A DNA stretch of 64,000 bases from Polytrichum commune (Eukaryota; Streptophyta; Polytrichopsida; Polytrichales; Polytrichaceae). Made by a program: the position numbers and the translations under genes. The notes under the pieces were generated by a model. The model had not been told where the DNA came from, made no database searches, and worked only from the letters and a program-made list of their open reading frames with translations. This document shows, piece after piece, positions 11,453-22,494 of the stretch (its first letter is position 1; the number at the start of each line of letters is the position of its first letter). Where the stretch lies: assembly GCA_950295325.1 (NCBI GenBank), contig OX485805.1:25839501-25903500 (forward strand), read 5' to 3'.

Positions 11453-12806
11453 GTCCAACCAATTACATGTTGACATCGTTCCGTTTTTCTTTCTTAATTT
11501 GAGGTATGACCTATGGAAGTCGGGGCTAAGTATCCCTAAAATGATGGTTATTTTGCATGATGTCTTGAACTTCAACCGGTTTGTATGTAACTAGTGGTTA
11601 GTTCTCCCCATTCATTGAACCCATTGTGGAGGTTCATGAGATTTTCTATGTGGTGGATATCATACATATCATTTGTGGTTGATGCATTATATTGAGACCC
11701 ATGGAAACTTTTAGTCCATAATTGCATTCAATAACCGGGTTGAGAACCGGCCACAACATAAAGAACTAACCATAATTGGTACATGCCTACATTGGAACAT
11801 TCACAACTCCTATTGATTGGGGGGGGGGGGGGTGAGGGTGAAAACGCTACTTATTAGTGTAGAGCCCGGTTTTTATTTTAGACAAATCAACTCCTAACAC
11901 ATGATCATAGGCTCCAAATTATTCGAATGATCTTGAATTGGGATGAATGTCAAACTTAATAGGGAGCATGTTTTTATAATCTTCCTTGGTAGGTGTAATG
12001 AAACGAAATCCCATGTGTACAGATAAGGTGATGTTTTGGGACAGAGGGAATCATCACATATGAGCATACCTCACATTCATCAAACATTAATCAAACCTGA
12101 AATAATATGTAGCTCGGAGGTTACACATGTTCGAATACGCCCGTTTTGAAATGGGGTTTGGTGGGCCAAGGTAAAGTAGTTTTGTCCTTGACATGTGCCT
12201 AATCATGTGAGAGGGGGAGTAGGGGGGGAGTAGGGGTTAAAACCGATATTTTCAACTCCGATTGAGAATGGAGGTCTAAAGCCTTACAAAATTGCCGTTT
12301 GCGATCAGAGTAAAGAACAAACATGTCTAGGCTCAGGAAAAGAGGTACTAGCATCAAAACCAACCTCCTCGAGGTTAGGCACATGTCAAGGCCAAAATTG
12401 TCTTACCTCGGCCCACCAAACTCCTTTTTGAAACATGCATTTTTGAATGTGTGTGACCTCCACATGCGAGATATGCTTGTATGTTATTATTCCCTCTCTC
12501 TGATGTTTCATATCACCTATCAAAGGAAGGGTAAAAAGCTGATTACCATGTTGAGCCCATGAGTTTTCATTTCATCCTTAACACCTAAATTGAGGTTAAA
12601 AAAACCTAAATTGGGGCATAGTATTCATGGCAAACCCTTATTTGTGGTAAATTTAAATGAATCAACAGCAACCCTGCATGGGGCAATGTATTGATTTGCA
12701 CACTCCCCATGGTACGTGCTGAGAAATGGAATACCAAATGACCACCTAGGGTTAGAAGAACATTGAGGTTTAAACCTCGTGCAAATGGGCACCTTACGAC
12801 ACAATG
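11453..12806. other. No gene recognised; poly-G tract
   Basis: A G run of about 12-14 starts at about 11819. A near-direct repeat of GGGGGAGTAGGG lies at about 12210-12235. There is no recognisable gene or element. Confidence 0.5.
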
Positions 12807-13333
12807 AGAGGTTGTTTACACCATGGACTATGAAGTTGTCACAAGGCTATGTAAAATTTGTGATTGGTTGTTGAACTCGTCCTGGGACCACTTCGGTTTA
12901 CACCAACGAAAACATGTCAGAGTGATCATGAAGTTCGAGGTCCCCAAAAGACATATTTTAAGGCCTACATTGTCCACTGACATGGTCCAACGGGTTTTCC
13001 GGTGGGAAAGACAAAAGAGGTGCTTTGGTAGAAAAAGGCAGGTGCCCCTGACAAAAAAATATTGCTATGAATTTTTTTTTAATGAAAGTCTTCTGGAAGA
13101 GAAGATGAAAACAAGAGAATGGTCAAACTTTTTGAGCATTTATTTAAAAAAATCAGCACATTCACTTTTGGGTGCATGGTCATTCCTCTTGGTCCACATT
13201 CAATTTACACCTAGTGAGGGGCCCAAAGGCTTTGTAAATAGTTTTTTTTTAAGAAATCGGACCATCAAGTTGGACCATGGGAAAAAGACCATCTTATATG
13301 GCGACTTCATGGTCCATGGTGTAAACGGGTCTT
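12807..13333. mobile_element. MITE-1 (PIF/Harbinger-like), copy with both ends
   Basis: Left terminus …GTTGTTTACACCATGGACTA; the right terminus is the inverse, CATGGTCCATGGTGTAAAC. The 527-bp body contains the family hallmarks: a TTGGTTGTTGAACTCGTCC subterminal stretch, the GGTCCAACGGGTTTTCCG segment and the AAAAATCAGCACATTCAC segment. The outermost bases and the 3-bp duplication are decayed. The ORF spanning it is a by-product of the element. Confidence 0.8.
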
Positions 13334-13679
13334 GAAGAGAAGGAAGCTTGTATGATATGAAGCAAGATGCTCCAAGTTCCAACTTGATTATAAGACACTT
13401 AAGCAATGCCTACCCTCATGATGGCTCAACAAATATGGAAGGTGAACAATCGCTCATAAGTTACAGTTGTTTGGCATCTCGAATTTGTTTTATTTTTATA
13501 AGCCGCCTGGTGAAGAACGACAATGGGTATCAGTACCCAAGAGATTCTAGAGCAACTTTTTTATATTACCCGAAGGCCCGCTTACGCAATGTGGTGCAAT
13601 ATATTAAGCCTTCAAAGGACATAGGGTCTTAATATAAGGCCCAATACACGAATTCTACAGGCCCCATCGACTTCAGAAA
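13334..13679. other. No gene recognised
   Basis: Unique-looking DNA between MITE-1 and a family R repeat. A 94-residue chance ORF has no recognisable motif. Confidence 0.5.
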
Positions 13680-14000
13680 TCGTATGTTATATGTTAAACG
13701 CTTTGACCCTTATATTACACATTGACTTATGTTAAAGAGAGAATACAAAATATTCATTCTTGACATCGGTGATCAAAATACAATGTTTCTATTTGCATTC
13801 AAGAACATCTAGGCTGCATATTTTGACTCAAATCTTCAATAATATCAAGGTGTTTAACCAATTTGAAAAGAGTACTTGAAGAACGAGCATGTTAAAGTCA
13901 CTTTTGACCAAAATAGATAAAGTTAAAAGCATGTGGCTCAAATATGCTATGTTGTGTATGGAGAGGCTCACTCTTTCCCTTTGAGGCCCTTAAGGATTAA
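13680..14000 (+). repeat. Interspersed repeat family R, copy 1
   Basis: It shares ordered landmarks with 29240-29690, 32480-32890 and 52220-52510. These are ACTTATGTTAAAGAGAGAA, a 'GATCAAAATAC' step, CATTCAAGAACATCTAGG, TCTTCAATAATATCAAGG, a GTGGCTCAAATA step, and a GAGGCCCTTAAGGATTAA end. All four copies lie in the same orientation. The class is unknown. Confidence 0.6.
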
Positions 14001-14084
14001 GGTGAATGGATCTTAAACGAACACTCCCCCCCCCCCTCTCCCAATTAGCACACCCCTCCTAGGTTATGAACCATGTGATTAGTA

Positions 14085-15062
14085 CAAGATGATTAGCAAA
14101 TCAAAATCAAGGTCATAGGTACTTCCTCATCATATTTTGGAGATCGTATGCATATCTTATTCATTATCAAAGTGAAGATCATCTTTTTTTATAATTGATC
14201 GGATAGGTTCTTCCAATTATGTTGTCTATCGAGTCTAGAGCGTTTACAGATTTTTGAACACGTGCTCCAACCCAGAGTTCGGGAAGTTTTTGAAGCCTTA
14301 GTGGCTAATTGCCGGTAGTTGCTACGAAGGGTCGGATTTTTTCCAATTTACATCGGCAAGAGCCAGTCTTTTGTAAAATCAATCGGCCAATTGCCTATAT
14401 TTTCATATTTTCATTGGCCAATATCCGATTAAATGGAATTCATATCGGCACTAATTGTTGAAAAAATGTATGAAAAGTTATTAGAAATCATTTCTTAGTA
14501 CAAAATCTTGAATAAGTGAAAAGAAAGGCATGTTCAAAACTTTAAATTTGAAGAGTTAATATCCTTGGCAGGAATTGAACCTAGCAATGCCTTCACCGCT
14601 TGAAGGCCAAGGGTCCCCCAATTCTTCATAGAAGCAATTGGATTTGGTCATGAAAAGGTTGCATAATTCAAAAACTTTAAGGTTTAGGGTACTTCCTCAA
14701 GTGCATCATCAGATGCCCCAGACAAATAACGCTTTGGATGCTTCCGGCTGAAATCCAGTAACTCACAAGAAGAATCGGCTTCATTTCCGGGACATTTTTT
14801 GGTCATCGGCTAATTGCCAGAGGATTGAAATTACAGTCGGATTGCCATCCGATGGTTGGAAATTTGGACCGGCCATGAGAGGAAATCCATTAGCTGATAA
14901 TGAACTAGCCATCGGTTTTCCCCGAACATAGCTCCAACCCCGTTTAAACACGTGTTTTTTTGGTCTCCATTCTTTGTATCCACTCCTTACTGCACATCAC
15001 TCAAATATAGGTGTCCATTCAAGACGAGTAACCAAATTAGCCATGCTTACCTTATGTTATTT
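14085..15062 (+). repeat. Interspersed repeat family L, copy 3, split by an insertion
   Basis: The left part (14085-14273) has the GATGATTAGCAAATC start. The right part (14931-15062) has GTCTCCATTCTTTG…CTCAAATATAGGTGTCC. The 657-bp element at 14274-14930 lies between, so the L copy is the older layer. Confidence 0.6.
14274..14930. mobile_element. MULE-like non-autonomous element with exact 10-bp target duplication
   Basis: It is flanked by GCTCCAACCC at 14264-14273 and 14931-14940. Its ends are weakly inverted (AGAGTTCGGGAA and, read in reverse, TATGTTCGGGGAA). Its interior is full of short ATCGGC/GCCGAT motifs on both strands, a subterminal-repeat pattern common in DNA transposons. A 10-bp duplication favours Mutator-like over hAT (8) or Harbinger (3). 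No transposase. A box B-like GGTTCAATTCC occurs on the minus strand near 14580, but no pol III head is convincing. Confidence 0.6.
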
Positions 15063-15606
15063 TCAAAAAAGGCCATTGAATGGGGATTGAATGCCAGTGG
15101 GTCTAATGTTCACGTGCCATCAATACTAGTCTAGGGGCCCACTAAGGGGCGGTTTACACTATGGACCATGAAGTAGGACCAGGGCTCTGCAAGGCAGCTG
15201 ATTGGTTGTTGAAGTTCTCCCGGGACAACTTCGGTTTACACTAAGGAAAAAATGGCAGAGGGACCATGGAGGTTGAGGTCCCCAAAATATAAATTTTAAG
15301 GCCTAATAAATGCACTGACATGGTCCAACGGGTTTTGCGTTGAGAGAGGCAAGAGAGGTGGTCCGGTAGGAAAAGGCAAGGGCCCATGTCAGAGAAATAC
15401 CATTTCAATAAATTTTTAATGAATCTACCTTTTAAGCACCTTAATTATACCATAGCCCATGAGACATACCAGCACTACCTTGCCCTACCCCTTAAACCGG
15501 CTCACACATGTTTCACCAAACAACGCGGGACATCTAGAACTCAAGAATTCAAGTGCAGATTTGTTTTTTTGGTCTACCAAATGTAATGTTTGGAATTTTG
15601 GGGCTT

Positions 15607-15657
15607 GTAATATACCGTTGGAAAGGTCTTCAAAATACCTTTCCAACGGTATATTAC
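15607..15657. repeat. Perfect 21-bp inverted repeat (hairpin)
   Basis: Arms 15607-15627 (GTAATATACCGTTGGAAAGG…) and 15637-15657 are exactly complementary around a 9-base loop. It lies inside the MITE-1 copy. It could be the centre of a small nested foldback element or a small-RNA hairpin; no transcription evidence is visible. Confidence 0.8.
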
Positions 15658-15789
15658 ACACCCCAATATTATTACAAAATGAAGTTGAAAAAGAAAAAAG
15701 AAAAATCTGTAGTGGTTTAGTGATTGTAGATCAGGGTAGTCAAAAGAAGTGCAATGGGAAATCTTCTAACATTAATTATCAAAGAATTG

Positions 15790-15862
15790 AAAATTAGTGT
15801 TGAGCAAGGTAGGGTGGTAACAACATTAAATATAATCAAACACTAAATATCCTATTTAGTGT
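15790..15862. mobile_element. CACTA-like MITE fragment (right end)
   Basis: It ends TATTTAGTGTAGTG, the best-preserved CACTA-type terminus in the window. It is preceded by text resembling the last ~80 bp of the copies at 3928 and 22111 (AATTAGTGTTGAGCAAG). The left part is not identifiable. Confidence 0.5.
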
Positions 15863-16595
15863 AGTGACAACACAAGGTACATGTCACATGTAAATTACAT
15901 TGAGCATGTACAAATTAAATTGCTCATTTTATTTTATTTAAAAAAATTGTTGTGAGAAGATTTGCAAGCCACATCTTCGACACATTTAACAAGAAGTGAA
16001 GACAAGTGAAGCCCAAGAGAAGACAAGGAATGATCAAACCTTTTTTTTTCTTTCAAAATTGCCCTTTTTGGGCATGTATTAAAAAAATCAGCACCTTCAC
16101 TTTTTGGTGTGTGGTCATTCCTCTTGGTCCACATTCGGTTTACACCTAGTGAGGGGCCCATGAACCATGAAAAATAATATTTTAGTAAATCGGACCATGG
16201 AAGTCGTCCCATGAAGTCATCCCACGCAAAATAGGCCTCTTACGTGGGACGACTTCATGGTCCATAGTGTAAACCGCCCCTAAGTTGGAGGAATGGTTCA
16301 CCCTAACAACCAATATTGGTGGAGATTCACGAGATTAGGTATTCAAGATATGCAATCATAATTGTTGCCTAAGGGATCTAACTTACCAACTCCGATGTCT
16401 TGTGGCGTCCATTCCTATTGAAACTTCAGTCATTGGTCTTATTGTGCGCTCTTCCAACTCCATAGACAATTTTGATCCTTGGATTGGACAAGGAATTGTC
16501 TCATCTAGTTACTAGCAATTACAAACCAGTTAGATCAACATTTTAACTTTCAGAAATAAGAGTTGAGATGCAAAATCTATAAGGTTGTCAAAGTG

Positions 16596-16597
<2 letters not shown>

Positions 16598-16648
<51 letters not shown>
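16598..16648. repeat. (TC)n microsatellite
   Basis: 51 uninterrupted bases of alternating T and C. Confidence 0.98.
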
Positions 16649-16649
<1 letters not shown>

Positions 16650-16654
16650 AAAAG

Positions 16655-19600
16655 ATGTCCATATTCTAAGCACATAATTCAATGATCGAAACATGTTTAT
16701 TTTATTGGTTTATGTCCTTGATTACAAGTCTTGCCATTTACCATTCAATTATAAGTGTTCAATTAAGATGAGTCCCCAAAAAGTCATCACATATGGCACA
16801 TATACCTTAGTTTCCCTCTCCCATGCCAAAAAGATTTAGCAAAAGGGATGACATTGTTCAACACTGTACCTCCCACCACTTACATCGTCATCTAGCTAGA
16901 TACATTTTCAACCTCAATGGTGTATTAGTCAAATAAATAACTCATGGTCAATTCGGCCACAAATAACTACAATTTGGTAAAAACATGACTTTGATGATCA
17001 AATTTGCCATGTAGAGTTACAACACATAAACATGGATATTTACAATGCCATCAAAGCCCAAGTTACGACGATGTTAAAACACAATAATCCATTGCAAGTC
17101 TCAAATTCATAGCATAATAAGTTTGCACCGATCCAAGGTAAATCGCATTTCAAGTGCAAAAATATGCTATCCTTAACGCCTTTGTGTGGATTGATTGGAA
17201 CCATATATTTATTTTATTTTATTTTATTCTTGTTCTCTTGGCCAAAATGCCAATGCAACCAACCAATCGCTCAGAACCCCTTTAATTTGCATTTTGCCCC
17301 CCATTGGTGATGATCATATGTTGAATTTGGGCGGTTTTTTGGAGGATTCTCAAATTTTAACTTGACTTCATGACAATCACAAATGGATGTTAAGTGGACA
17401 AATGGGTTTCAAGTGGGAGTGGCATTTCCCCCCCCTTGAATTTTTATCACACTTCAGAGTTTGTGCCTTGGATCATAATCCGGTCAATGATAGCTCAAAC
17501 AAACAAGGTATGTTGCTTAATTTTGGCACTATGAGATCAAATTCAAGCTTGCATTGCTTGGGCACAAAGCATTCAAGCCATGAGTTCCCTCTATAGTTAG
17601 GGTTTTGCTATAACTTCAATAAACCAAAACTCATGATACAAACTCTCAAGGAAGGCTTTACTTGTGTCTATTACATGCATTTATCACATTGTAGTTCATT
17701 AATCAAACAATAGGATTGCTATCTTCACTCCAAAACATCACTCAATCTTCTTTTACTTTCCTTTCTCTCAAGGTTTCCTCTCAATAGTTTTCATTCAGTA
17801 TTGGATGTGGATTAGTGGCTTTAAGTTTCCATCTTGTCATGAGATTGTAGATCAATAATCATTTGAGAACAATAGTCTTTGAGTATCACAGTCGTCTTTG
17901 GTAATCATTGGCCAATGCATCTTCAAATTAGAACAATACCTTCATTAATTGGTCAATATTACTTCCTATACAAGACAAATGGTTTGTTTCTTAATTCCAA
18001 AATTTAATCATTACTCACAACTTATGCAACTAACAACAATTCTCAAGGTCAAGCTATAGTCTTGGTTGCCCAGCAGAACTTGCAACAACAACAACCAGGG
18101 TAACACACAAGACAATAGTTGATATGATTAACTTGCATTTCATACTCAAAGATCAAGTCTCTAGACTATGCAATCATATAAAACTTCTAATTAATTATCA
18201 AACAACTTGTGCCTAAATCTACTTGATAATCCAAAGTTCATCCTATAATCGTAAGCTATATGTACGACTCATCTTCTTCATTTTTTTCCTCTCACTTTGC
18301 CTCTCACCGGCTTAACAATCGTCAATAGTTTTCTTCTCGGCATGATGCTTAGCTTTTAGTTTTTCCCTCTCTCGGGGAGTCCAATAGTTTCACTTAACAC
18401 AAATCTTCCGTTAGCTTTTGACTCATCGGGCGAATGCTCAACTTACTCTCTTTGTCACTCGGGGTTAATCCACTCGAGGCGCTATCAGATTATGGTTTCA
18501 CGATGTTCCCTCTTGCATAGCGTTTACTCCATCGGTTTGTGGTCTCTCTCTCTCTCTCTAATCCTCTTTGTTCTCTTGCTCTCAAACGCTGAACTTCGAA
18601 AGTGTCTTAACCCTTGGACAATTGCTACACAATATTTAATTTCTTCTCGCTATGGTCTTTAATCATGAATCCCCCTCTGATTCTTTATGCATTTCTACTC
18701 TTTCGTCTTCATTAACTCTTTTATCACTTATTTCTCTTTCTGATTCATCTCCTCTTTCTCTCTAAGGTTGATCAACTCACTCTTGATCTCACATTGCTTT
18801 CTACACTATGAACCCACTCAGTTCCATTCACAATTTTGGACTTAGTCAATTGCAATCTCAACAATGGACAATGATTTCACACATCACCCTTATCAATTCA
18901 GATTCACTCAATTTCTCTCACAATTTCAAGCTTCGTCAATTGCAGTCATAACAATGGTCAATGGTGTTCTAGTTCTCATTTAGTCAATCAAGACATTGTT
19001 CAACTAGGCTTCAGTCATTCAGAGTAGATACTATTCAAAATAACAATGTATTGAAACGAGGATCGGTAATCTTGCAATCATTGCGGTGATTACTCAATCA
19101 ATACAAAAAAAAAAATTGAACTATTGTCCTCACACAATCTTTGTGTTGAGGGAGACACATCGGCTGAGTCTAGCAATGCTTTCAAAACTGCCTACGAGAA
19201 TGCATGCCTCCTTTTCTTCTGCCAACCCCTTTGGCAAGGATGACAATAGTTGCCGTAACCACCTATGAGCACCTACATTCATGCCTATAGTTATAAGTAC
19301 CCTTCCTAGCCTATAATTAATTATCTTCATCCGCTTGGGTGTTACTCCATCCTCTTACTACCTATCTGCCCATAGTTTAACTATTTGGCTAGAAAATTGG
19401 CTCACACGCTCCTTCGAGCCTACTAGATGCTATGGGGGATGTCCTAGCTTGGGTCATTCACTGAACTTCTTTCATAACAAACCCCGGATGGCAAAAGGAC
19501 AACATGTGGCTTGAATGTAATGCAAAAGTTGCCCCCCTACAGGAGTCACCTTACCCACATGCCCCAAGAGTGTATGCCTTCCACACCCCAAAGGTGAGAG

Positions 19601-19720
19601 CTCTCAATTGACAACCGTCGTGCAAGGGCGAGGTTTCAGGAAAAAACCATTCCTTGCCTATCGGTCGTGACCTCACACTTAACTTAGCCTAATCGAAGTT
19701 CCCTACCACCTACTCCAATG
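16655..19720. other. No gene recognised; pyrimidine-rich stretch
   Basis: A possible sixth, very diverged family L relic at 16655-16790 (TATAAGTGTTCAATTAAGAT). From about 17750 to 19400 the plus strand is rich in CT and carries scattered CAATAGTCT and CTATAGTCT words (17869, 18053, 18111) recalling the 1-1560 array, but with no alignable backbone. No coding signal. Confidence 0.4.
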
Positions 19721-22110
19721 CTAGATTCTTGTCATGGTTGTCTGAGCAACACCGTAGTAGCTACCTCTGTGTTGAGAAAATGTGGTCTCAGACTCCCTTC
19801 GCACCCAGTTGGGAGATGCAGGGAATCTTCTCCTTCCTCACAAGTTTTCTATATATTTTTTACTTCCTTCTCTCGCAATCGCATCTGCCCCCCCCCCCAC
19901 GTCCCCCGTCGAATTCGCAGCCGCTTCCCCCCTCTCTCCCCGGAGGTGATCCTTTCCCCCCTTCACTGCTGAGCCGCCATGCCTAGCTTGGCCCAAGTTA
20001 GATGGCCGGTTTCCCCTTTGTCCTCCTACCTGGCGGCCCAACATAATTAGTCACTCCCTTCATTCCTCAGTCCCCTTGATTATTTGGACTGCAAATTAAA
20101 AACATGCCAGGAGAGGGGAAAGAATTGGGGATGCTTAATGACATGTATCTTTCAATACCCTTAACTTGTGCCTGAACCTGATTTCACGTTCTCCTCCCGC
20201 CTCCATGACTTAGGAGGTCAATTTTGTGCTGAAACGTTGGGAAAATAAAAAGAAAACTGGCGAGGGACCATTTTGGCCACTCACATCGAACATTCCCAAT
20301 TTGACATGGTGCAGACGAAGAGCATGTTTTAAGGGCAACTGACAAACTTTCATGCAAGAGGGAAGGATATACCAAAAAACTATGTTGGCAATAAGGGGGG
20401 CATGCATTTCCCAAAGTGAAATCGTATAAATGGCCACAACCACTTGGTGGCATGCTCATTTGCATGAGTTGCCCAGGGTTTAAGGGTTAGCCTTGTCACC
20501 TCAACATCAAAGGTAAACCAATTGGAAATCACTTGTGAGTTCTAGGAACCCCCAACTTCGGACCCAAGGGTTGGCCCCAACTTCCAAATAGCATTCTTCC
20601 AACCACAAAGACTTACCCCAAAGTAAAGTCATGACCAAAAGTGATGGTGGTGGTGCTTAGGGGTTTAGAATGGCGTAAGCACTGGTGGGGCAATGGCCTC
20701 ACCACCGTTACCACATCTTCCATTGTATATTGATGTAACTCATAGTCCTAATCAATACCCCTTCCGTGCATCCATATGCTACTATTTGATAAATTAAGGT
20801 GCACCTCCGAGCCGAAACCTCTTGGAAAAATTTGTTGAATTGTATTTTGCATATAGAATTTCAACCACAAAGTATCCTCTAAAGTTGTACTTTGACGTAT
20901 TTAATTAGTTTTTGAAGTTGAACACAATTCAAAAGAAGCAACTAGCCGCGAGAGTGCTCTACCCTAGTATATTATCTTGCACAGGTGGCCAATTATGGTT
21001 GGTTGTCAAACTAAGACCAAACTTTGGCTCATTTTAGAGATGCCTTTACATCAACATTTACCTGCAACTAGACTCCATTTGAAGAGCGAGTTACTAACAT
21101 CAAATGTGCCTGGTTCTTGTTGGCTACCAAACTTTGGCCCATTTCAAATATTATACCTAGGTCTCTTGCTAGAGGGCAATAAGCTCACCTTCAAGGTGTT
21201 ATCAACTAGGATTTTAAGTATATTTGGATTTGTGCATGAATTTTGGAAAATTCCAACCGCCAATATGACATACACTAGACTGCAAAACTACACAAATATG
21301 ATGATTGGCAAACATGGAATACAAACATTCAAAGTTATGGTCGTTATTTTGTTATCATTTAATGTTTTTGTCCCCACAAATGCACATCCCTTATTTGGAC
21401 AAATGGTTTGTCCAAATATACTCAATTGTCAGTTAATCATGTTCCAAAACATTTGTTTTGAACATAGTCTTGCAATTCGATGTTAATCCATAATCTTTGG
21501 GGATGAGTTCTTGAATGCACTTCATTACATGATCAACTCTTCTTTTCCCACTATTCTACCAATATATTTACTAAAAAATGTCAACATGCAAATTGTGATA
21601 GGTTTACCATGTTTTGACACATATGGAACATAATAACACAACTCTAATTTTCATAGATATACTTGAGTGGCGGGGTGGGGGTTTGATCTATCCGTTTTAC
21701 TATGAGGAGGACATTTGTGGCAAAGTTATGCGGAGGTGAAGATAAACTAGATATGGGTGTAAGAACGTGTGGAGTATCATCATTCCTAAAGCCAAAGTAG
21801 TCTCTTGAGGGGAATAGTGGATAAGTTTTTTTCTTAATCCTTCGCTTCATGAGATTATGGGATTATGAATGACTCTTGAAGTCACACTTATCCAAAAGTA
21901 AGGTGCTAGGAAGGTCTCAATAGGTGTCATTGTGTTCCTCATGAAATGTCATGTTAATGGTGATGATCCCCTCCCAATATGAAAAGATGGTTATTTGAAA
22001 GCAAAGAGTTTTTCTATGTGTAGCTTGGTGTTTCATGCCGCATGAATTTTTTGTGATGAGCAACAAATTGTGATCATAGAGTATGATGTCATGGTTGAGA
22101 AATTGGTGCG
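19721..22110. other. No gene recognised; C-rich island near 19.9 kb
   Basis: 19860-20040 is C- and CpG-rich, with a 13-14-base C run near 19887. A 169-codon ORF at 20977-21486 shows no known motif and sits in AT-rich decayed DNA with a partial internal duplication (CCAAACTTTGGC twice). Confidence 0.45.
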
Positions 22111-22494
22111 CACTACACTAAATATGATTTTTAGTGTCATATGGTATTTTATGTTATTATGGTGACTTTTCGGATGTCACTTCTTGTGAACAAGTGAACA
22201 AATATTGTCATGGATGATGGATGAGTTTATTCATTGGCCCAAACCCTAGCTACCTTCTCTTGTCAACAACTTGTGATGAAAAATTGTCCTGGATGATTGA
22301 GATTTGGATGAAAATTCACTTGGTAAGTGACAGTAATTACAACACTATAAATTTATATTCCCCCAATTTTTTTCAAGGAATGACAAACAATGTTGGGTTA
22401 ACATTTAGTGTTGGTGACATTATACCGCGGTTTACGATTAGTATTCAGCAAGACAATTAGAATTGGGGACATTAAAAATTCATATTTAGTGTAG
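22111..22494. mobile_element. CACTA-like MITE, copy 2
   Basis: It starts CACTACACTAAATATGAT and ends TCATATTTAGTGTAGT. It is 384 bp and alignable end to end with 3928-4310. The CACTA start suggests an En/Spm-type non-autonomous element. The flanking 3-bp duplication is not clear (GCG against TTC), so classification is tentative. Confidence 0.65.

Larger units (their letters stand above)
15146..16280. mobile_element. MITE-1 (PIF/Harbinger-like) with intact termini and nested insertions
   Basis: Termini are near-perfect inverted repeats beginning GGGGCGGTTTACACTATGG, flanked by TAA at 15143-15145 and 16281-16283. The outer ~250 bp on the left and ~330 bp on the right match other MITE-1 copies. 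The middle (roughly 15430-15890) is extra material containing a strong hairpin and a CACTA-like fragment. The total of 1135 bp against ~530-570 for simple copies is explained by these insertions. Confidence 0.85.

Noticed and set aside
12823-13335. 170-codon plus-strand ORF
   Set aside because: It coincides with the MITE-1 element and runs through both its termini; other copies do not keep the frame.
16598-16648. CRISPR-like or other spacer array
   Set aside because: It is a plain dinucleotide microsatellite; no direct-repeat/spacer structure occurs anywhere in the window.
20977-21486. 169-codon plus-strand ORF
   Set aside because: No recognisable domain; sits in decayed AT-rich DNA with a partial internal duplication; no promoter or splice context.
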